Source: Porphyromonas sp. oral taxon 278 str. W7784 (lineage in GTDB: Bacteria; Bacteroidota; Bacteroidia; Bacteroidales; Porphyromonadaceae). Taken from it: 35,639 nucleotides of DNA. A model generated the notes under the pieces. That model did no database searches. It worked only from the letters and a program-made list of their open reading frames with translations, and was not told the DNA's origin. The position numbers were made by a program, and so were the translations under genes. Below, in pieces: positions 25,965-35,048 of the stretch (its first letter is position 1; the number at the start of each line of letters is the position of its first letter). The stretch covers positions 168,756-204,394 of the forward strand of contig NZ_KI259230.1 of the NCBI RefSeq assembly GCF_000467855.2, given 5' to 3'.

Positions 25965-26996
25965 TTAGCCTAGCGAGAAGAGAAGGACGAGGAAGAGGAG
26001 CGAGAGAGTGAGGAGAATCAGAGCCCGGATGACGAGGCTGACGACGAGAGCAAGTAGCTCGGTTCGTCGAGTGGTCGTGAGTGCTCGCTGAAGGTCTTCA
26101 TCCGTGAGGGGGCGATCCTCTTCACCGATGAAGGGCTTGTCGACGACCTCACCGAAGTAGTCATGTGGACCGCCGAAGCGACAGCCAAGCATGAGGGCAA
26201 GCGCTGCCTCGGGATAGCCCGAGTTGGGGCTGAGGTGCCTTCGTCCGTGGCGGAAGGTCTTCGAGAGGAGATCGAGCCTTCCAGCGGAGAGGAGCATCAG
26301 GACGGCAGTGAGTCGGGAGGGTAGGAGATTGGCTAGGTCGTCGAGCTTGGCCGAGAAGTAGCCGTAGTCTCGGTAGCGCTCGTTGAGGTAGCCGACCATC
26401 GAGTCCTGGGTGTTGATCATCTTGTACGTGAGGATACCCGGTATCCCGAGGAAGGCCCAGGCAAGCATTGGGCCGACGACGCCGTCACTGAGGTTCTCAG
26501 CGAGGGTCTCGAGCGCTGCGGTGCGGATCTCCTGCTCGGAGAGTGCCCCCGTATCACGCCCGACGATACGCCCCACCTGCTTGCGTCCCTCTTCGAGCGA
26601 ACGCCCCACGGCTCGGAAGACTCCTTGCACCTCGTCCCGGAGGGTCTTCCCCGAGAGCATGTAGAAGCTGAGGAGCGTGGAGACGAGGCCATAGCCTAGG
26701 AGAAGAAGGGTGCCTTCGGAGCCTGCTCCCTGCCAAGAGCTTTCCCCTACCTTATATAATAGGATGAGGGAGAGGAGCAGGGGAAGGAAGAAGGTGAGGA
26801 GAACTAAGCTACCATTATAAACAAAGCCCTTGAGCAGACGTCCCTTCCCGTGATTCAGGTGCTTCTCCCCCCAACCGATCAGGCGACCAAAGAAGATGAT
26901 CGGATGGCCGAAGGTCGTAGGATCACCGAGAGCTCGGTCTAGGAGGAAGCCTAGGAGAAGAGGGGCAACGAAGGCAGGGAGCAGGAGGTCGAGCAT
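25965..26996 (-). CDS. cbiB: Adenosylcobinamide-phosphate synthase CbiB
   Basis: This integral membrane enzyme attaches aminopropanol (phosphate) to adenosylcobyric acid in cobalamin synthesis. The 343-residue protein has N-terminal LLDRALGDPTTFGHPIIFFG and LIGWGEKHLNHG, the central RDTGALSEQEIRTAALETLA and ENLSDGVVGPMLAWAFLG, and TYKMINTQDSMVGYLNERY, all typical of CbiB/CobD. Several hydrophobic helices are present, including a C-terminal one (LTLSLLFLVLLFSLG). It is the last gene of the ftsX-to-cbiB operon, 8 nt after the DUF488 gene. Confidence 0.96.
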   Translation of the reverse strand: MLDLLLPAFVAPLLLGFLLDRALGDPTTFGHPIIFFGRLIGWGEKHLNHGKGRLLKGFVYNGSLVLLTFFLPLLLSLILLYKVGESSWQGAGSEGTLLLLGYGLVSTLLSFYMLSGKTLRDEVQGVFRAVGRSLEEGRKQVGRIVGRDTGALSEQEIRTAALETLAENLSDGVVGPMLAWAFLGIPGILTYKMINTQDSMVGYLNERYRDYGYFSAKLDDLANLLPSRLTAVLMLLSAGRLDLLSKTFRHGRRHLSPNSGYPEAALALMLGCRFGGPHDYFGEVVDKPFIGEEDRPLTDEDLQRALTTTRRTELLALVVSLVIRALILLTLSLLFLVLLFSLG

Positions 26997-27004
26997 GGGG
27001 GAGG

Positions 27005-27367
27005 CTAAGGCTGTGAAGCGAGGAGGGTCTGTAGGTAGGCACGGAGTACCAAGGGGTGGCAGTGCTCCTGATCGTGGGCTGCGTAGACGAGGGTGATCCG
27101 CTCCTGAGCTCCGAGGCGAGCGAGGAAGTCCTGAGGCGCTGTCGAGGCCTCCAGCTCGGAGCGGTAGTCACGGGCGAACTCGTCCCAACGGGTGGGATCG
27201 TGCCCGAACCATTGGCGTAGCTCCGTCGAGGGTGCTAGGTCTTTGGCCCACTCATCGAGCTGGGCTCGCTCCCTGCTTAGCCCTCGGGGCCAGAGGCGGT
27301 CGACGAGTACACGGTAGCCGTCGGTGGGAAGGGCGGGCTCGTAGGCTCGCTTGAGAAGTAGTTCCAT
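27005..27367 (-). CDS. DUF488 family protein (YeaO-like)
   Basis: The 120-residue soluble protein has the DUF488 landmarks YRVLVDRLWPRGL (about 18-30), LAPSTELRQWFGHDP and LVYAAHDQEHCHPLVLRAYL. Its function is not established in general. It lies between two cobalamin genes with 8 and 9 nt spacers, so it is cotranscribed with them, but a role in cobalamin synthesis is only suggested by position. Confidence 0.9.
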   Translation of the reverse strand: MELLLKRAYEPALPTDGYRVLVDRLWPRGLSRERAQLDEWAKDLAPSTELRQWFGHDPTRWDEFARDYRSELEASTAPQDFLARLGAQERITLVYAAHDQEHCHPLVLRAYLQTLLASQP

Positions 27368-27376
27368 AGTCGGGGA

Positions 27377-29203
27377 TTATTTATTGGCTTGGAAGAAGTC
27401 TCGAGGATAGGTGTAGCGGATATTGCCCTCATCGTCGATGAGGAGGACGGAGAGCTCACTCTCGGGGACGAGACGAGCGCCAGCTTCGTGGCAGGATTCA
27501 GTGATCTGATGCATGAAGCGGTCGAGGTCTTCAGCGCTGAGACCTTGCCATAGTTCGCGTGCCAGTGTCAGGCCGTCGATGAGGGTGTGGGCTCGATCGG
27601 TACAACCCGCCTTCGTGGCTACGGTGTGTAGGTAGGCCTTGTTCATGACCACCTTCTTGCTGTGGGTGTCCATGTTGCCTTCAGCGAGCTTCACGGCCTT
27701 GCCGAGCATGATACCCATATAGATCTTGGGTATGGAGAGGGAGGCGAGCTTCTCGAGGGTCTCCCCGATGAAGTTGCCGTACTGGACGAAGGACTGGAAG
27801 GGGAGTTCGGGGAAGGCCGCCTTGAGATACTTCTCACTCTTAGCACCGGAATTGATGACGATGGTGTCCGCTCCTAGAGCTACGGCTACATCCGCCTGAC
27901 GGACGATGGAGGCAATGAAGGCCTCCGAGGAGAAGGGCTTGACGACACCCGAGGTACCGACGACGGAGATCCCATCGAGGATGCCCAGACGAGGGTTGAA
28001 GGTCTTGGAGGCTAGCTCCCGTCCCTGAGGGATGCTGATGGTGATATCGACCCCACCTACGGGATAGTGACGACGTACGATGGTCTCCATCATCTGCCTA
28101 GGAGTCTTGTTGATCGCTGGGCCACCGATCTCCAGCCCCAGCCCTGGGAGGGTCACGATACCGACGCCTTCGCCCTGGAGGAAGCGTATGCCGTCATGCT
28201 CCTCGGTGAAGGCTACTTCGGAGCAGATCTCCGTGAGGTGGGTCACGTCGGGGTCATCGCCCGAATATTTGCGAGCCATCGCCCGATAGCCTCGCTCTGT
28301 ACGCTCTAGTCGCTCCACAGGGAGCTTGACTTCCTCTCCCGAAGGAAGGATGATCTCTGCTGAATCGATGAACTCTCCTTCGTGCAGAAGAGCATGAAGT
28401 GCCGCTGCGGTGGCCGCTGTCGCTGTACTGCCCGTAGTGAAGCCTGTCTTCAGAGGGAAGAAGTCGGGACAGAGACGCTCCACAGCCTTCCTCAGACCTA
28501 CAGGACCCTGGACTTGCTCGTAGTGGGCTGGTAGGGCGGGGCGTGTGATCATGTAGACGGGCACGCCAGCAGCTAGTGCCGGAGCGATCTTCTCCTCGAA
28601 GAAGCCACTCTCGCCACTCTCCTTGGTGATCACGGCGTCGGGCTGTATCTCGTCGAAGAGCGCTTGGTCCTCCCCCTCACGGAAGTAGCGTATATGACTA
28701 AAGGGGAAGCCCGCAGCTTCGGCCTTCTCCCTAGAGTCTTCTCGGTCGAGGATGCGGAAGAAGCTCTCGTGCTTCTCCCAGAAGGGTTTGAGGGGGATGA
28801 GCGTATTGACGCCCGTCAGAGCTAGTAGTCTATGGCAGGGCTGTGCCTCTAGCTTCTCGATCATCTCCTGGTAGCTGGCGCACTCGATCACCTGGCCCGT
28901 ACGCTCACTGTAGCGCCGTTCGTAGCGGACGACAGGGATAGAGAGAGCAGCCGTGACTTCGCCGATGGTCTTGTGCAGGACGGCTGCGAAGGGATGGGCG
29001 GCATCGATGACTAGACGGATATCCTTCTCACGGATGAAGTCACGCATGACCTCGTGAGTCATGGCTCCCGAGACACGCTCCCCGTGTACGAGATCGATCT
29101 GCTGAAAGTCGCCTTTAGTTGAGTAATAGTATTCCTTGCCGGATTCGTCAAGGATGGAGCTGACGATACGTCCCTCCGTAGTCCCTCCGAAGATGAGGAT
29201 CAT
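27377..29203 (-). CDS. cbiD: Fused precorrin-6A reductase (CbiJ/CobK) and cobalt-precorrin-5B methyltransferase (CbiD)
   Basis: The 608-residue fusion acts in anaerobic-type corrin ring synthesis. Residues 1-250 are CbiJ/CobK-like, with the NAD(P)H-binding start ILIFGGTTEGR (2-12), VIDAAHPFA and TKESGESGFFEEK. From about 251 CbiD follows, with GFTTGSTATAATAAA (254-268), EDHG..FLQGEGVGIVTLPGL and a C-terminal NPRLGILDGISVVGTSGVV region. The reductase acts after CbiD in the pathway, so the fusion joins nearby steps. Similar CbiJ-CbiD fusions are known in Bacteroidales. It is in the nine-gene operon between folK and the DUF488 gene; the other cob genes are outside the window. Confidence 0.93.
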   Translation of the reverse strand: MILIFGGTTEGRIVSSILDESGKEYYYSTKGDFQQIDLVHGERVSGAMTHEVMRDFIREKDIRLVIDAAHPFAAVLHKTIGEVTAALSIPVVRYERRYSERTGQVIECASYQEMIEKLEAQPCHRLLALTGVNTLIPLKPFWEKHESFFRILDREDSREKAEAAGFPFSHIRYFREGEDQALFDEIQPDAVITKESGESGFFEEKIAPALAAGVPVYMITRPALPAHYEQVQGPVGLRKAVERLCPDFFPLKTGFTTGSTATAATAAALHALLHEGEFIDSAEIILPSGEEVKLPVERLERTERGYRAMARKYSGDDPDVTHLTEICSEVAFTEEHDGIRFLQGEGVGIVTLPGLGLEIGGPAINKTPRQMMETIVRRHYPVGGVDITISIPQGRELASKTFNPRLGILDGISVVGTSGVVKPFSSEAFIASIVRQADVAVALGADTIVINSGAKSEKYLKAAFPELPFQSFVQYGNFIGETLEKLASLSIPKIYMGIMLGKAVKLAEGNMDTHSKKVVMNKAYLHTVATKAGCTDRAHTLIDGLTLARELWQGLSAEDLDRFMHQITESCHEAGARLVPESELSVLLIDDEGNIRYTYPRDFFQANK

Positions 29204-29218
29204 AAGTTAGGGTAAGGA

Positions 29219-29695
29219 TTAGCCGAGGCGAAGACGTAGCTCATCTCTGAGCGTCTGGATGGTCTTGCCTAGGGTGGGGTGTAGGATCTGTGGAGCGATC
29301 TCGGCTAGTGGTTCGAGGACGAAGAGTCGCTCTGGTAATAGGGGGTGAGGTAGGGTGAGTCGCTCGGTGGTGAGCACTAGATCGCCGTAGAGGAGTAGGT
29401 CGATGTCGATGGGGCGATCTTCGTACCGACCTGCTATGCTCTTGCGTCGACGCCCGAGCTGACGCTCTATGGACTGCGTCCTCTCGAGTACGTCCATCGC
29501 AGGGAGAGATGTCTCTACCGAGAGGGCTGCGTTGACGAAGGGATGTGGGCTCTCGAAGCCCCAGGGCTCCGTCTCGACGAAGGGTGAGATGCCATCGACT
29601 GGCCCGATGAGCAGGCCGATGGCATCTATAGCCGACCGGAGGAGTTGCTCTCTGTCCCCTTCGTTGCTACCTAGGGATAGGTAGAGCTTAGGCAT
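29219..29695 (-). CDS. folK: 6-hydroxymethyl-7,8-dihydropterin pyrophosphokinase
   Basis: It transfers pyrophosphate from ATP to 6-hydroxymethyl-dihydropterin in folate synthesis. The 158-residue protein has the family start LYLSLGSNEGDREQLL, FVETEPWGFESPHPFVNAA in the pterin pocket and the catalytic Asp pair in RPIDIDLLLYGD. It sits 8 nt after queA and 15 nt before the cbiJD fusion. Confidence 0.96.
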   Translation of the reverse strand: MPKLYLSLGSNEGDREQLLRSAIDAIGLLIGPVDGISPFVETEPWGFESPHPFVNAALSVETSLPAMDVLERTQSIERQLGRRRKSIAGRYEDRPIDIDLLLYGDLVLTTERLTLPHPLLPERLFVLEPLAEIAPQILHPTLGKTIQTLRDELRLRLG

Positions 29696-29703
29696 AGGGA
29701 GGG

Positions 29704-30765
29704 TTAGTCCACGATGAGCATAGCATCACCATAGGCTCCGAAGCGATACTTCTCCTTGATCGCGACAGCATAGGCGTGCATGGTCTCTTCGTACCCTCCG
29801 AAGGCAGCCGTCATCATCAAGAGGATCGACTTCGACATATGGAAGTTCGTCACCAGAGCATTGGGTACGTTGAACTCGTAGGGAGGGAAGATGAACTTAC
29901 TCGTCCAGCCATCGAAGGCCTTCATATGGCGCTCCGTGCCCGAAGCTGTCTCCATAGCTCGGAGGACAGATGTGCCGACAGCACAGATGTTGCGCCCTGC
30001 AGCACTGGCCGTATTGACGATGGAGCAGGCTTCTTCGGTGATGATCATCTGCTCGCTCTCCATCTTGTACTTGGTGAGGTCTTCGACGTCGATGTCTCTG
30101 TAGTTCCCCAGGCCATTGTGTACGGTGATGAATGCCTTGCGGATGTCCTTGATCTCCATGCGCAGGAGGAGCTCACGACTGAAGTGGAAACTCGCCGCTG
30201 GCCCTACTACCGCACCCTCATGCTCAGCGAAGAGGGACTGGTAGCGATGCGCATCTTCGCTATTGGGACTACGGTTCATGTACTTCGGTAGGGGCGTCTC
30301 ACCCATGGCGTAGAGTAGGCGACGGAATTCCTCCTGCGACCCGTCGAAGAGGAAGCGTAGGGTACGTCCACGGGAGGTCGTATTGTCGATGACTTCGGCC
30401 ACGAGCTCATCGTTCTTGCCGAAGTAGAGCTTATTACCGATACGGATCTTACGAGCAGGATCGACGACGACGTCCCATAGCTTGAAGGCGGGGTTTAGCT
30501 CTCTGAGGAGGAAGACCTCGATCTGGGCACCGGTCTTCTCCTTGTTGCCGTACATACGGGCGGGGAAGACCTTAGTATTGTTGAAGACAAAGACGTCATC
30601 CTTGCCGAAGTAGTCAAGGATATCCTTGAAGTAGCGGTGCTCGATCTCTCCTGTCGTACGATGCAGTACCAGGAGGCGAGACTCATCGCGGAAGTTCGTA
30701 GGCTTCTTGGCTATGAGACTCTCGGGGATCTCGATCTCGAAGTGGCTCAGCTTAGTATCCTTCAT
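29704..30765 (-). CDS. queA: S-adenosylmethionine:tRNA ribosyltransferase-isomerase
   Basis: It adds the cyclopentenediol precursor to preQ1 at tRNA position 34, making epoxyqueuosine. The 353-residue protein has the family landmarks FNNTKVFPARMYG, GAQIEVFLLREL, ESEQMIITEEAC and VTNFHMSKSILLMM. It lies in the operon between truB (35 nt) and folK (8 nt). Confidence 0.97.
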   Translation of the reverse strand: MKDTKLSHFEIEIPESLIAKKPTNFRDESRLLVLHRTTGEIEHRYFKDILDYFGKDDVFVFNNTKVFPARMYGNKEKTGAQIEVFLLRELNPAFKLWDVVVDPARKIRIGNKLYFGKNDELVAEVIDNTTSRGRTLRFLFDGSQEEFRRLLYAMGETPLPKYMNRSPNSEDAHRYQSLFAEHEGAVVGPAASFHFSRELLLRMEIKDIRKAFITVHNGLGNYRDIDVEDLTKYKMESEQMIITEEACSIVNTASAAGRNICAVGTSVLRAMETASGTERHMKAFDGWTSKFIFPPYEFNVPNALVTNFHMSKSILLMMTAAFGGYEETMHAYAVAIKEKYRFGAYGDAMLIVD

Positions 30766-30800
30766 TTCTATCTAGTTCTGTCTTGAGGGTTGGTTCGTTC

Positions 30801-31520
30801 TTATTCTTCGTCGGAGCGAGGAGCGACGTGCTCACGGAGGAAGGCTTGGATATCCTCCACACGGAAGCACTGGTCGAGGGTGAAGTCGCCCACACGAGTG
30901 CGCTGTAGGGCGGTGAGGTGACCTCCCGAGCCGAGGGCTGTGCCGATGTCTCGGGCTAGAGCACGTATGTAGGTGCCCTTGCTACAGACCACACGGATGC
31001 GGAGGTGGGGTAGGTCGTAGTCGAGGAGCTCTAGCCCATCGATGACGAGGGTCTTAGCCTTGAGCTCGAAGTCCCGACCCTTGCGAGCCAGGTCGTAGGC
31101 TCGTCGTCCGTCGACCTTCACAGCGGAGAAGGCAGGGGGTACCTGCTCGATGGTGCCGATGAAGCTCTTCAGTACCTCCTCTACCGCCTCACGGGTGATA
31201 TGCTCGGTAGGGAAGTAGGCGTCAGGCTCCGTCTCTAGGTCGAAGGTCGGCGTCGTCTGCCCAAGGCGGATGTCGGCGATGTACTCTTTGCGTCCAGCCT
31301 GTAGCTCGTCGATTCGCTTGGTGTGCTTGCCTGTGCAGAGGATCATCACCCCTGTGGCTAGCGGGTCAAGCGTACCGGCGTGTCCGACCTTGAGCTTCTT
31401 GATGCCCAGGTAGCGACATGCCTCACAGCGGAACTTATTGACTAGGCTAAAGGAGCTCCACGTCAGGGGTTTGTCCAGAGCGATGGTAGCGCCGGCGACG
31501 AGGTCGAGTAGCTCTGGCAT
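30801..31520 (-). CDS. truB: tRNA pseudouridine(55) synthase
   Basis: It makes pseudouridine 55 in the T loop of tRNAs. The 239-residue protein has DKPLTWSSFSLVNKFR and the catalytic motif GHAGTLDPLATGVM (Asp52). Later VPPAFSAVKVDGRRAYDLAR and CSKGTYIRALARDIG match the family. It starts 1 nt after uppP and precedes queA. Confidence 0.97.
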   Translation of the reverse strand: MPELLDLVAGATIALDKPLTWSSFSLVNKFRCEACRYLGIKKLKVGHAGTLDPLATGVMILCTGKHTKRIDELQAGRKEYIADIRLGQTTPTFDLETEPDAYFPTEHITREAVEEVLKSFIGTIEQVPPAFSAVKVDGRRAYDLARKGRDFELKAKTLVIDGLELLDYDLPHLRIRVVCSKGTYIRALARDIGTALGSGGHLTALQRTRVGDFTLDQCFRVEDIQAFLREHVAPRSDEE

Positions 31521-31521
31521 C

Positions 31522-32355
31522 TTAGCTGAGAGATATATTGGCTCCGAGTAGGAGGGCTATAGCTACGCCTACGGAGAGTAGGATACGGTAGTAGCCGAAG
31601 ACACGGAAGCCGTACTTCGTCACAAACTCGATGAAGAACTTGATGGCTAGTAGGGCGACGACGAAGGCCACGATATTCCCGACGAGAAGTGTCTGCCAGT
31701 TCTCCTGGAAGACCTCTATGCCTAGCTCCTTGTAGAGCTTGTAGCCCTTGAGTAGCGTAGCGCCAAACATCGTTGGGACGGCGAGGAAGAAGGAGAACTC
31801 TGCGGCCTGTCTACGGGTGAGGCCCTGCTGCATACCTCCGAAGATCGTCGCCATAGAGCGAGATACGCCAGGGATCATAGCTAGGCACTGGAAGAGCCCG
31901 ATGATGAAGGCATTCTGTACTTGTACCGGGCGCTCGGTCTTGTTGGTGAAGATGCGATCGAAGTAGATCATCAAGATCCCTCCGAGGAAGAGCATCCCGA
32001 GGACCACCCACGTGCTACCGAGCAGGGTGTCGATCGTCTCATTGAAGAGCGCACCCAGGATAGCTGCGGGGATACACCCTACGATCATCAGCCCGTAGAG
32101 GCGCCAGCCTCCGAGGCTCGTCGTCGGGTCAGGCTTCAGCCCGAGGATAGGGAAGGGTAGGAAGCGACGGAAGTAGTAGACCACCACCGAAAGGATGGCT
32201 CCGAACTGGATCATCACGGTGAAGGCTTTGAGGTAAGCCGTGCTCTCCATCCCGAGGATCCCCTCGGTGAGGATCATGTGACCGGTAGAGGAGACGGGGA
32301 GGAACTCCGTCAGCCCCTCCACGATGGCTAGGATGATGCTCTCTAGGATAGTCAT
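31522..32355 (-). CDS. uppP: Undecaprenyl-diphosphatase
   Basis: This inner-membrane enzyme recycles undecaprenyl pyrophosphate for peptidoglycan and other surface glycans, and in many bacteria it contributes to bacitracin tolerance. The 277-residue multi-span protein has EGLTEFLPVSSTGHM (13-27) and PGVSRSMATI, the two active-site motifs. It overlaps the DUF3098 gene by one base. Confidence 0.97.
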   Translation of the reverse strand: MTILESIILAIVEGLTEFLPVSSTGHMILTEGILGMESTAYLKAFTVMIQFGAILSVVVYYFRRFLPFPILGLKPDPTTSLGGWRLYGLMIVGCIPAAILGALFNETIDTLLGSTWVVLGMLFLGGILMIYFDRIFTNKTERPVQVQNAFIIGLFQCLAMIPGVSRSMATIFGGMQQGLTRRQAAEFSFFLAVPTMFGATLLKGYKLYKELGIEVFQENWQTLLVGNIVAFVVALLAIKFFIEFVTKYGFRVFGYYRILLSVGVAIALLLGANISLS

Positions 32356-32591
32356 TAGGCAGCCTCCCCCTCTTTCTTCGCCCGAGTAGGCTTGACTAGG
32401 ATAGCGTAGATCATCAGGATGAAGCCAGAGAGGCAGATGATCGGAGCCACGACGATGCGTCGGCTACTGAAGATCTCTGGGCTGAAGGCCGTAGGATCTT
32501 CGCTCTGGCCACCCGACATGAGGATGAAGCCGATGAGGATGAGGATGAGAGAAGCTCCCATCAGGAGATAATTCTTTTTGCTGTAGAGCAT
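32355..32591 (-). CDS. DUF3098 small membrane protein
   Basis: The 78-residue protein has two hydrophobic helices (about 9-25 and 50-66) and a basic end (KPTRAKKEGEAA). In Bacteroidetes this family lies between ftsX and uppP, as here, which suggests a link to envelope or division functions, but no biochemical role is known. It starts 45 nt after the ftsX stop codon. Confidence 0.9.
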   Translation of the reverse strand: MLYSKKNYLLMGASLILILIGFILMSGGQSEDPTAFSPEIFSSRRIVVAPIICLSGFILMIYAILVKPTRAKKEGEAA

Positions 32592-32636
32592 GGGTATGTG
32601 GATACAGTGTTGGATAGCGGACGGGGAGAAGGGGGA

Positions 32637-33515
32637 CTAGATCAGATGGATCTTCCCTTCTTCCATATGTATATAGCGTCGCGTAGCTCTCGAGGAGGAT
32701 ACGAAGCTCACCAGCACACCTACCAGAGGTACGCAGATGATCACGCCGAAGAGGGGGATCTGAGGGCAGAGTCTAAGCAATGAATAGCCGAAGGCCTCTT
32801 CGATGCCGAAGAGTGCTCCTGCCAGAAGCACCAGCGCTAGGAGTGCACCGACGAAGCCCTCGAGGACAGCCCTACGGATGAAGGGGCGACCGATGAAGCT
32901 CGAGGTAGCACCGATGAGCGAGAGTGTACGGATGCGCATGCGCTGCGAGTAGATGACGAGCCCCGTGGCGGTATTGATCTGCAGGAAGCTCACGATGAGG
33001 TGTAGACCGAGGAAGATCCAGAGGACAAGGCGGATCGTCTGCAGGTTCTTCGAGGCGGAGACCCACTGCCCCTGTTGCTCTTCGAGCCCTTCGGCTGTCT
33101 TGAAGAGGGGCTGAGAGGCGATGATCTGCTGGATGCTATCGGGGTGGGTATAGTCAGCCTTGAGGAAGATCTTAGCCATCGGCACCAGTGGGTTGTACCC
33201 CAGGATCTTCGTCGGATCTTCGCCGAGGACGTTGGTGAGGCTATGAGCAGCACTGTCGGCGCTGATCATCTGTACCTCCCGTACATAGGGGAGCCTACGG
33301 ATCTCGGCGACAGTCGCCTCGGGATTGCTTCCCTCCTCTTCGGGGAGTTCGATGGTGAACGAGATACGCTCCCGCACCTCTTCACTCATCCCTTGCTCCA
33401 GGACGTACACGAGCCCCAGAGCGCCGAGCATGAAGAGCGTGACGGTGATACTGATGAAGCTCAGGAGGCGAGAGTAGCGTAGCGTCGATGATTGTTTTGA
33501 TTTGGGCGCACCCAT
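32637..33515 (-). CDS. ftsX: Cell division ABC-type protein FtsX
   Basis: This integral membrane partner of FtsE regulates peptidoglycan hydrolysis at the division site. The 292-residue protein has a membrane segment at about 17-38, a periplasmic region to about 165 (RISFTIELPEEEG...LRRLPYVREVQMIS-like), then three membrane helices of the FtsX/MacB permease fold (RIRTLSLIGATSSFIGRPF). It is the first gene of the nine-gene operon; ftsE is not next to it in this window. Confidence 0.95.
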   Translation of the reverse strand: MGAPKSKQSSTLRYSRLLSFISITVTLFMLGALGLVYVLEQGMSEEVRERISFTIELPEEEGSNPEATVAEIRRLPYVREVQMISADSAAHSLTNVLGEDPTKILGYNPLVPMAKIFLKADYTHPDSIQQIIASQPLFKTAEGLEEQQGQWVSASKNLQTIRLVLWIFLGLHLIVSFLQINTATGLVIYSQRMRIRTLSLIGATSSFIGRPFIRRAVLEGFVGALLALVLLAGALFGIEEAFGYSLLRLCPQIPLFGVIICVPLVGVLVSFVSSSRATRRYIHMEEGKIHLI

Positions 33516-33595
33516 ATAGCTATGTATCGATCTGACAAATGGCTTGCCCAGCTACCCCTCCTTGAGGTAGGGATACAGCATAGACAATTTGCATG

Positions 33596-33603
33596 CAAAG
33601 ATA
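33596..33603 (-). promoter_or_regulatory. -7 promoter box TATCTTTG of the ftsX operon
   Basis: This exact TAnnTTTG match on the minus strand is about 80 bp upstream of ATG 33515. The nearest TTG is too close (13 bp spacing), so the -33 part is unconvincing. Confidence 0.5.
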
Positions 33604-33745
33604 GACATTCTCTGCACAAGGATCGCTGAGGCTATGCCTCTATATAGCGCATTTCTTCCTTCCTTCCTCCTTCAGGGGGGCTTGGGAGGAGAAAATGGAC
33701 ATCCAACGAGCCCGCTTGGTACGGGCATTTGGGAGGGGGGAAAAC

Positions 33746-33830
33746 CGATCTACGGTAGGTCGCCGAAAAAACCTACAGTAGGTCGTGATGCGACCTACCG
33801 TGGGTCGGTCGGGCGACCTACAGTAGGTTT
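33746..33830 (+). repeat. Four-palindrome intergenic element, copy R5
   Basis: Palindromes lie at 33746-33762 (CGATCTACGGTAGGTCG), 33770-33785, 33791-33807 and 33814-33830 (CGACCTACAGTAGGTTT, then T4 more). It points toward the gene at 34070, 239 bp away, and is part of the duplicated unit starting about 33688. 33831-33971 holds a GAAACCCGCTCGG/GAGCGGGTTTC hairpin and nothing else recognisable. Confidence 0.93.
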
Positions 33831-33971
33831 TTTTCTGCTCTTTCTGTGCCACCCTTCAGAAACCCGCTCGGGGAGCGGGTTTCGAGCACCCCAACGATCC
33901 CGCATTTTTCGCCCCTATTTGGAAAAGAAAAACGTCTCCTCCTCTGGCCTCATCTTCTACCGAGAAATCCC

Positions 33972-33979
33972 TACCTTTG
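33972..33979 (+). promoter_or_regulatory. -7 promoter box of secreted protein gene, copy 1
   Basis: TACCTTTG, an exact -7 match, 90 bp upstream of ATG 34070. It lies inside the 109-nt block (33925-34033) that is identical in both copies. Confidence 0.6.
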
Positions 33980-34069
33980 AAGGGAGGAGCATGAGGCCAT
34001 ATAGCAGAGCCTTTCGCCTCCTTCGCCCAGAGACGCTACCTACCCAACACTAACGCAACATCAGGATCT

Positions 34070-34843
34070 ATGAGAATGCCATCTTCACAGCTCCTTCGGT
34101 ATGGGCTCTTCTTGCTCTGCCTGCTCTTCGCTGGGAGCACCACTGCATTTGCTCGGAAAAAGAAACCTCCCGTAGTCCTGCCCGACACCGTCTATTTGCT
34201 CGATCACTATGCCCGAAGTCCGCACTGGGTTCGTCCCGCTCCTCGGAAGAAGACGCAGGTAGCGCCCCGAGCCACAGGAGCTGTGCCTCCGAAGAATTAC
34301 GGTTGGGAGTTCCTAGCTCCAGCCTGGCGTGGGGTGCAGGACTCGGCAGAGTTCCCTGCCTTTCGCTATCACTACGCTTCTTGGGAGGACTATCGGGTGA
34401 AGGAGACCCGTGATCGTATCCCTCGTTTTATTGGTTTCTATGTGAAGGAGGAGCCCCAAGAGCAGACGGCTGAGTGGCTACGCTCAGTGACCTTCACCTC
34501 GATGTCGGACCTAGAGACTAAGGTCGACTATGTATCAGACTTTACTCGACACCTCCCGAAGACCATCTACATTGTGCGGGTGACGAGGAAGGCAATACTT
34601 GTCTACCCCGTCTTTGCTACCGAATGTCATGAAGGCGGTGTCCTCGTCGATTGTCGCTTGATGGCAGGTTTTGCACTTAACCCTGAGTCCCTACATCCTC
34701 TCTGGGATTATGAAGCCCGAGCGGCTACGGAAGAGGAGCGAGAGCGAGTCTTTGAGACCAATCGTCGTCTGAAGCGCTACCGCCATGATGTCCCTTTTCT
34801 TCGCTATTATACTCGCTATAGAAATTATGACTTTTACGAGTAG
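34070..34843 (+). CDS. Secreted protein of unknown function, tandem copy 1
   Basis: The 257-residue protein has a signal peptide (about 1-28, ending TTAFA) followed by basic RKKK. No domain was recognised. The mature chain is rich in Arg, Tyr and Trp, with DTVYLLDHYARSPHWVRPAP, KNYGWEFLAPAWRG, PRFIGFYVKEEP and a C-terminal RYYTRYRNYDFYE. Two cysteines (ECHEGGVLVDC) could form a disulfide. ATG 34070 is chosen over 34076 because only the former is kept in the second copy at 35374. It has its own -7 box and a strong terminator. Confidence 0.8.
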   Translation: MRMPSSQLLRYGLFLLCLLFAGSTTAFARKKKPPVVLPDTVYLLDHYARSPHWVRPAPRKKTQVAPRATGAVPPKNYGWEFLAPAWRGVQDSAEFPAFRYHYASWEDYRVKETRDRIPRFIGFYVKEEPQEQTAEWLRSVTFTSMSDLETKVDYVSDFTRHLPKTIYIVRVTRKAILVYPVFATECHEGGVLVDCRLMAGFALNPESLHPLWDYEARAATEEERERVFETNRRLKRYRHDVPFLRYYTRYRNYDFYE

Positions 34844-34879
34844 TTCATCCAGCGGGTGAGGTCGAAGGCTATCGGCTTA

Positions 34880-34911
34880 GATCCAGCTAGTCCCTAGGGG
34901 CTGGCTGGATC
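34880..34911 (+). terminator. Terminator after secreted protein gene copy 1
   Basis: GATCCAGCTAGTCC pairs with its near-complement through GGCTGGCTGGATC (14 bp with two G-T pairs) and is followed by TTTTGTTG. Confidence 0.9.
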
Positions 34912-35048
34912 TTTTGTTGCTACAAGAGGAAGAGAAAGAAGCGCTTCTCCCACCGAAGGTGAAGGGCTGGTGCGTCGTGCTCTGGATTAGGGAGAGAATG
35001 GGTATCGAACGAGCCCGCTCAGTACGGGCGTTTGGGAGGGGTGAAAAA

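Noticed and set aside
25361-33740. Cobalamin riboswitch upstream of the cbi genes or the lipoprotein gene
   Set aside because: The cbi genes are internal to an operon with tiny spacers, and no B12-box-like sequence was recognised in the leaders.
33640-33852. Small frames with PTVGR and TYCRS peptides over the palindrome elements (also near 23284, 25739 and 35019)
   Set aside because: They are translations of the repeat itself and occur wherever the element lies; no start signals or homology.
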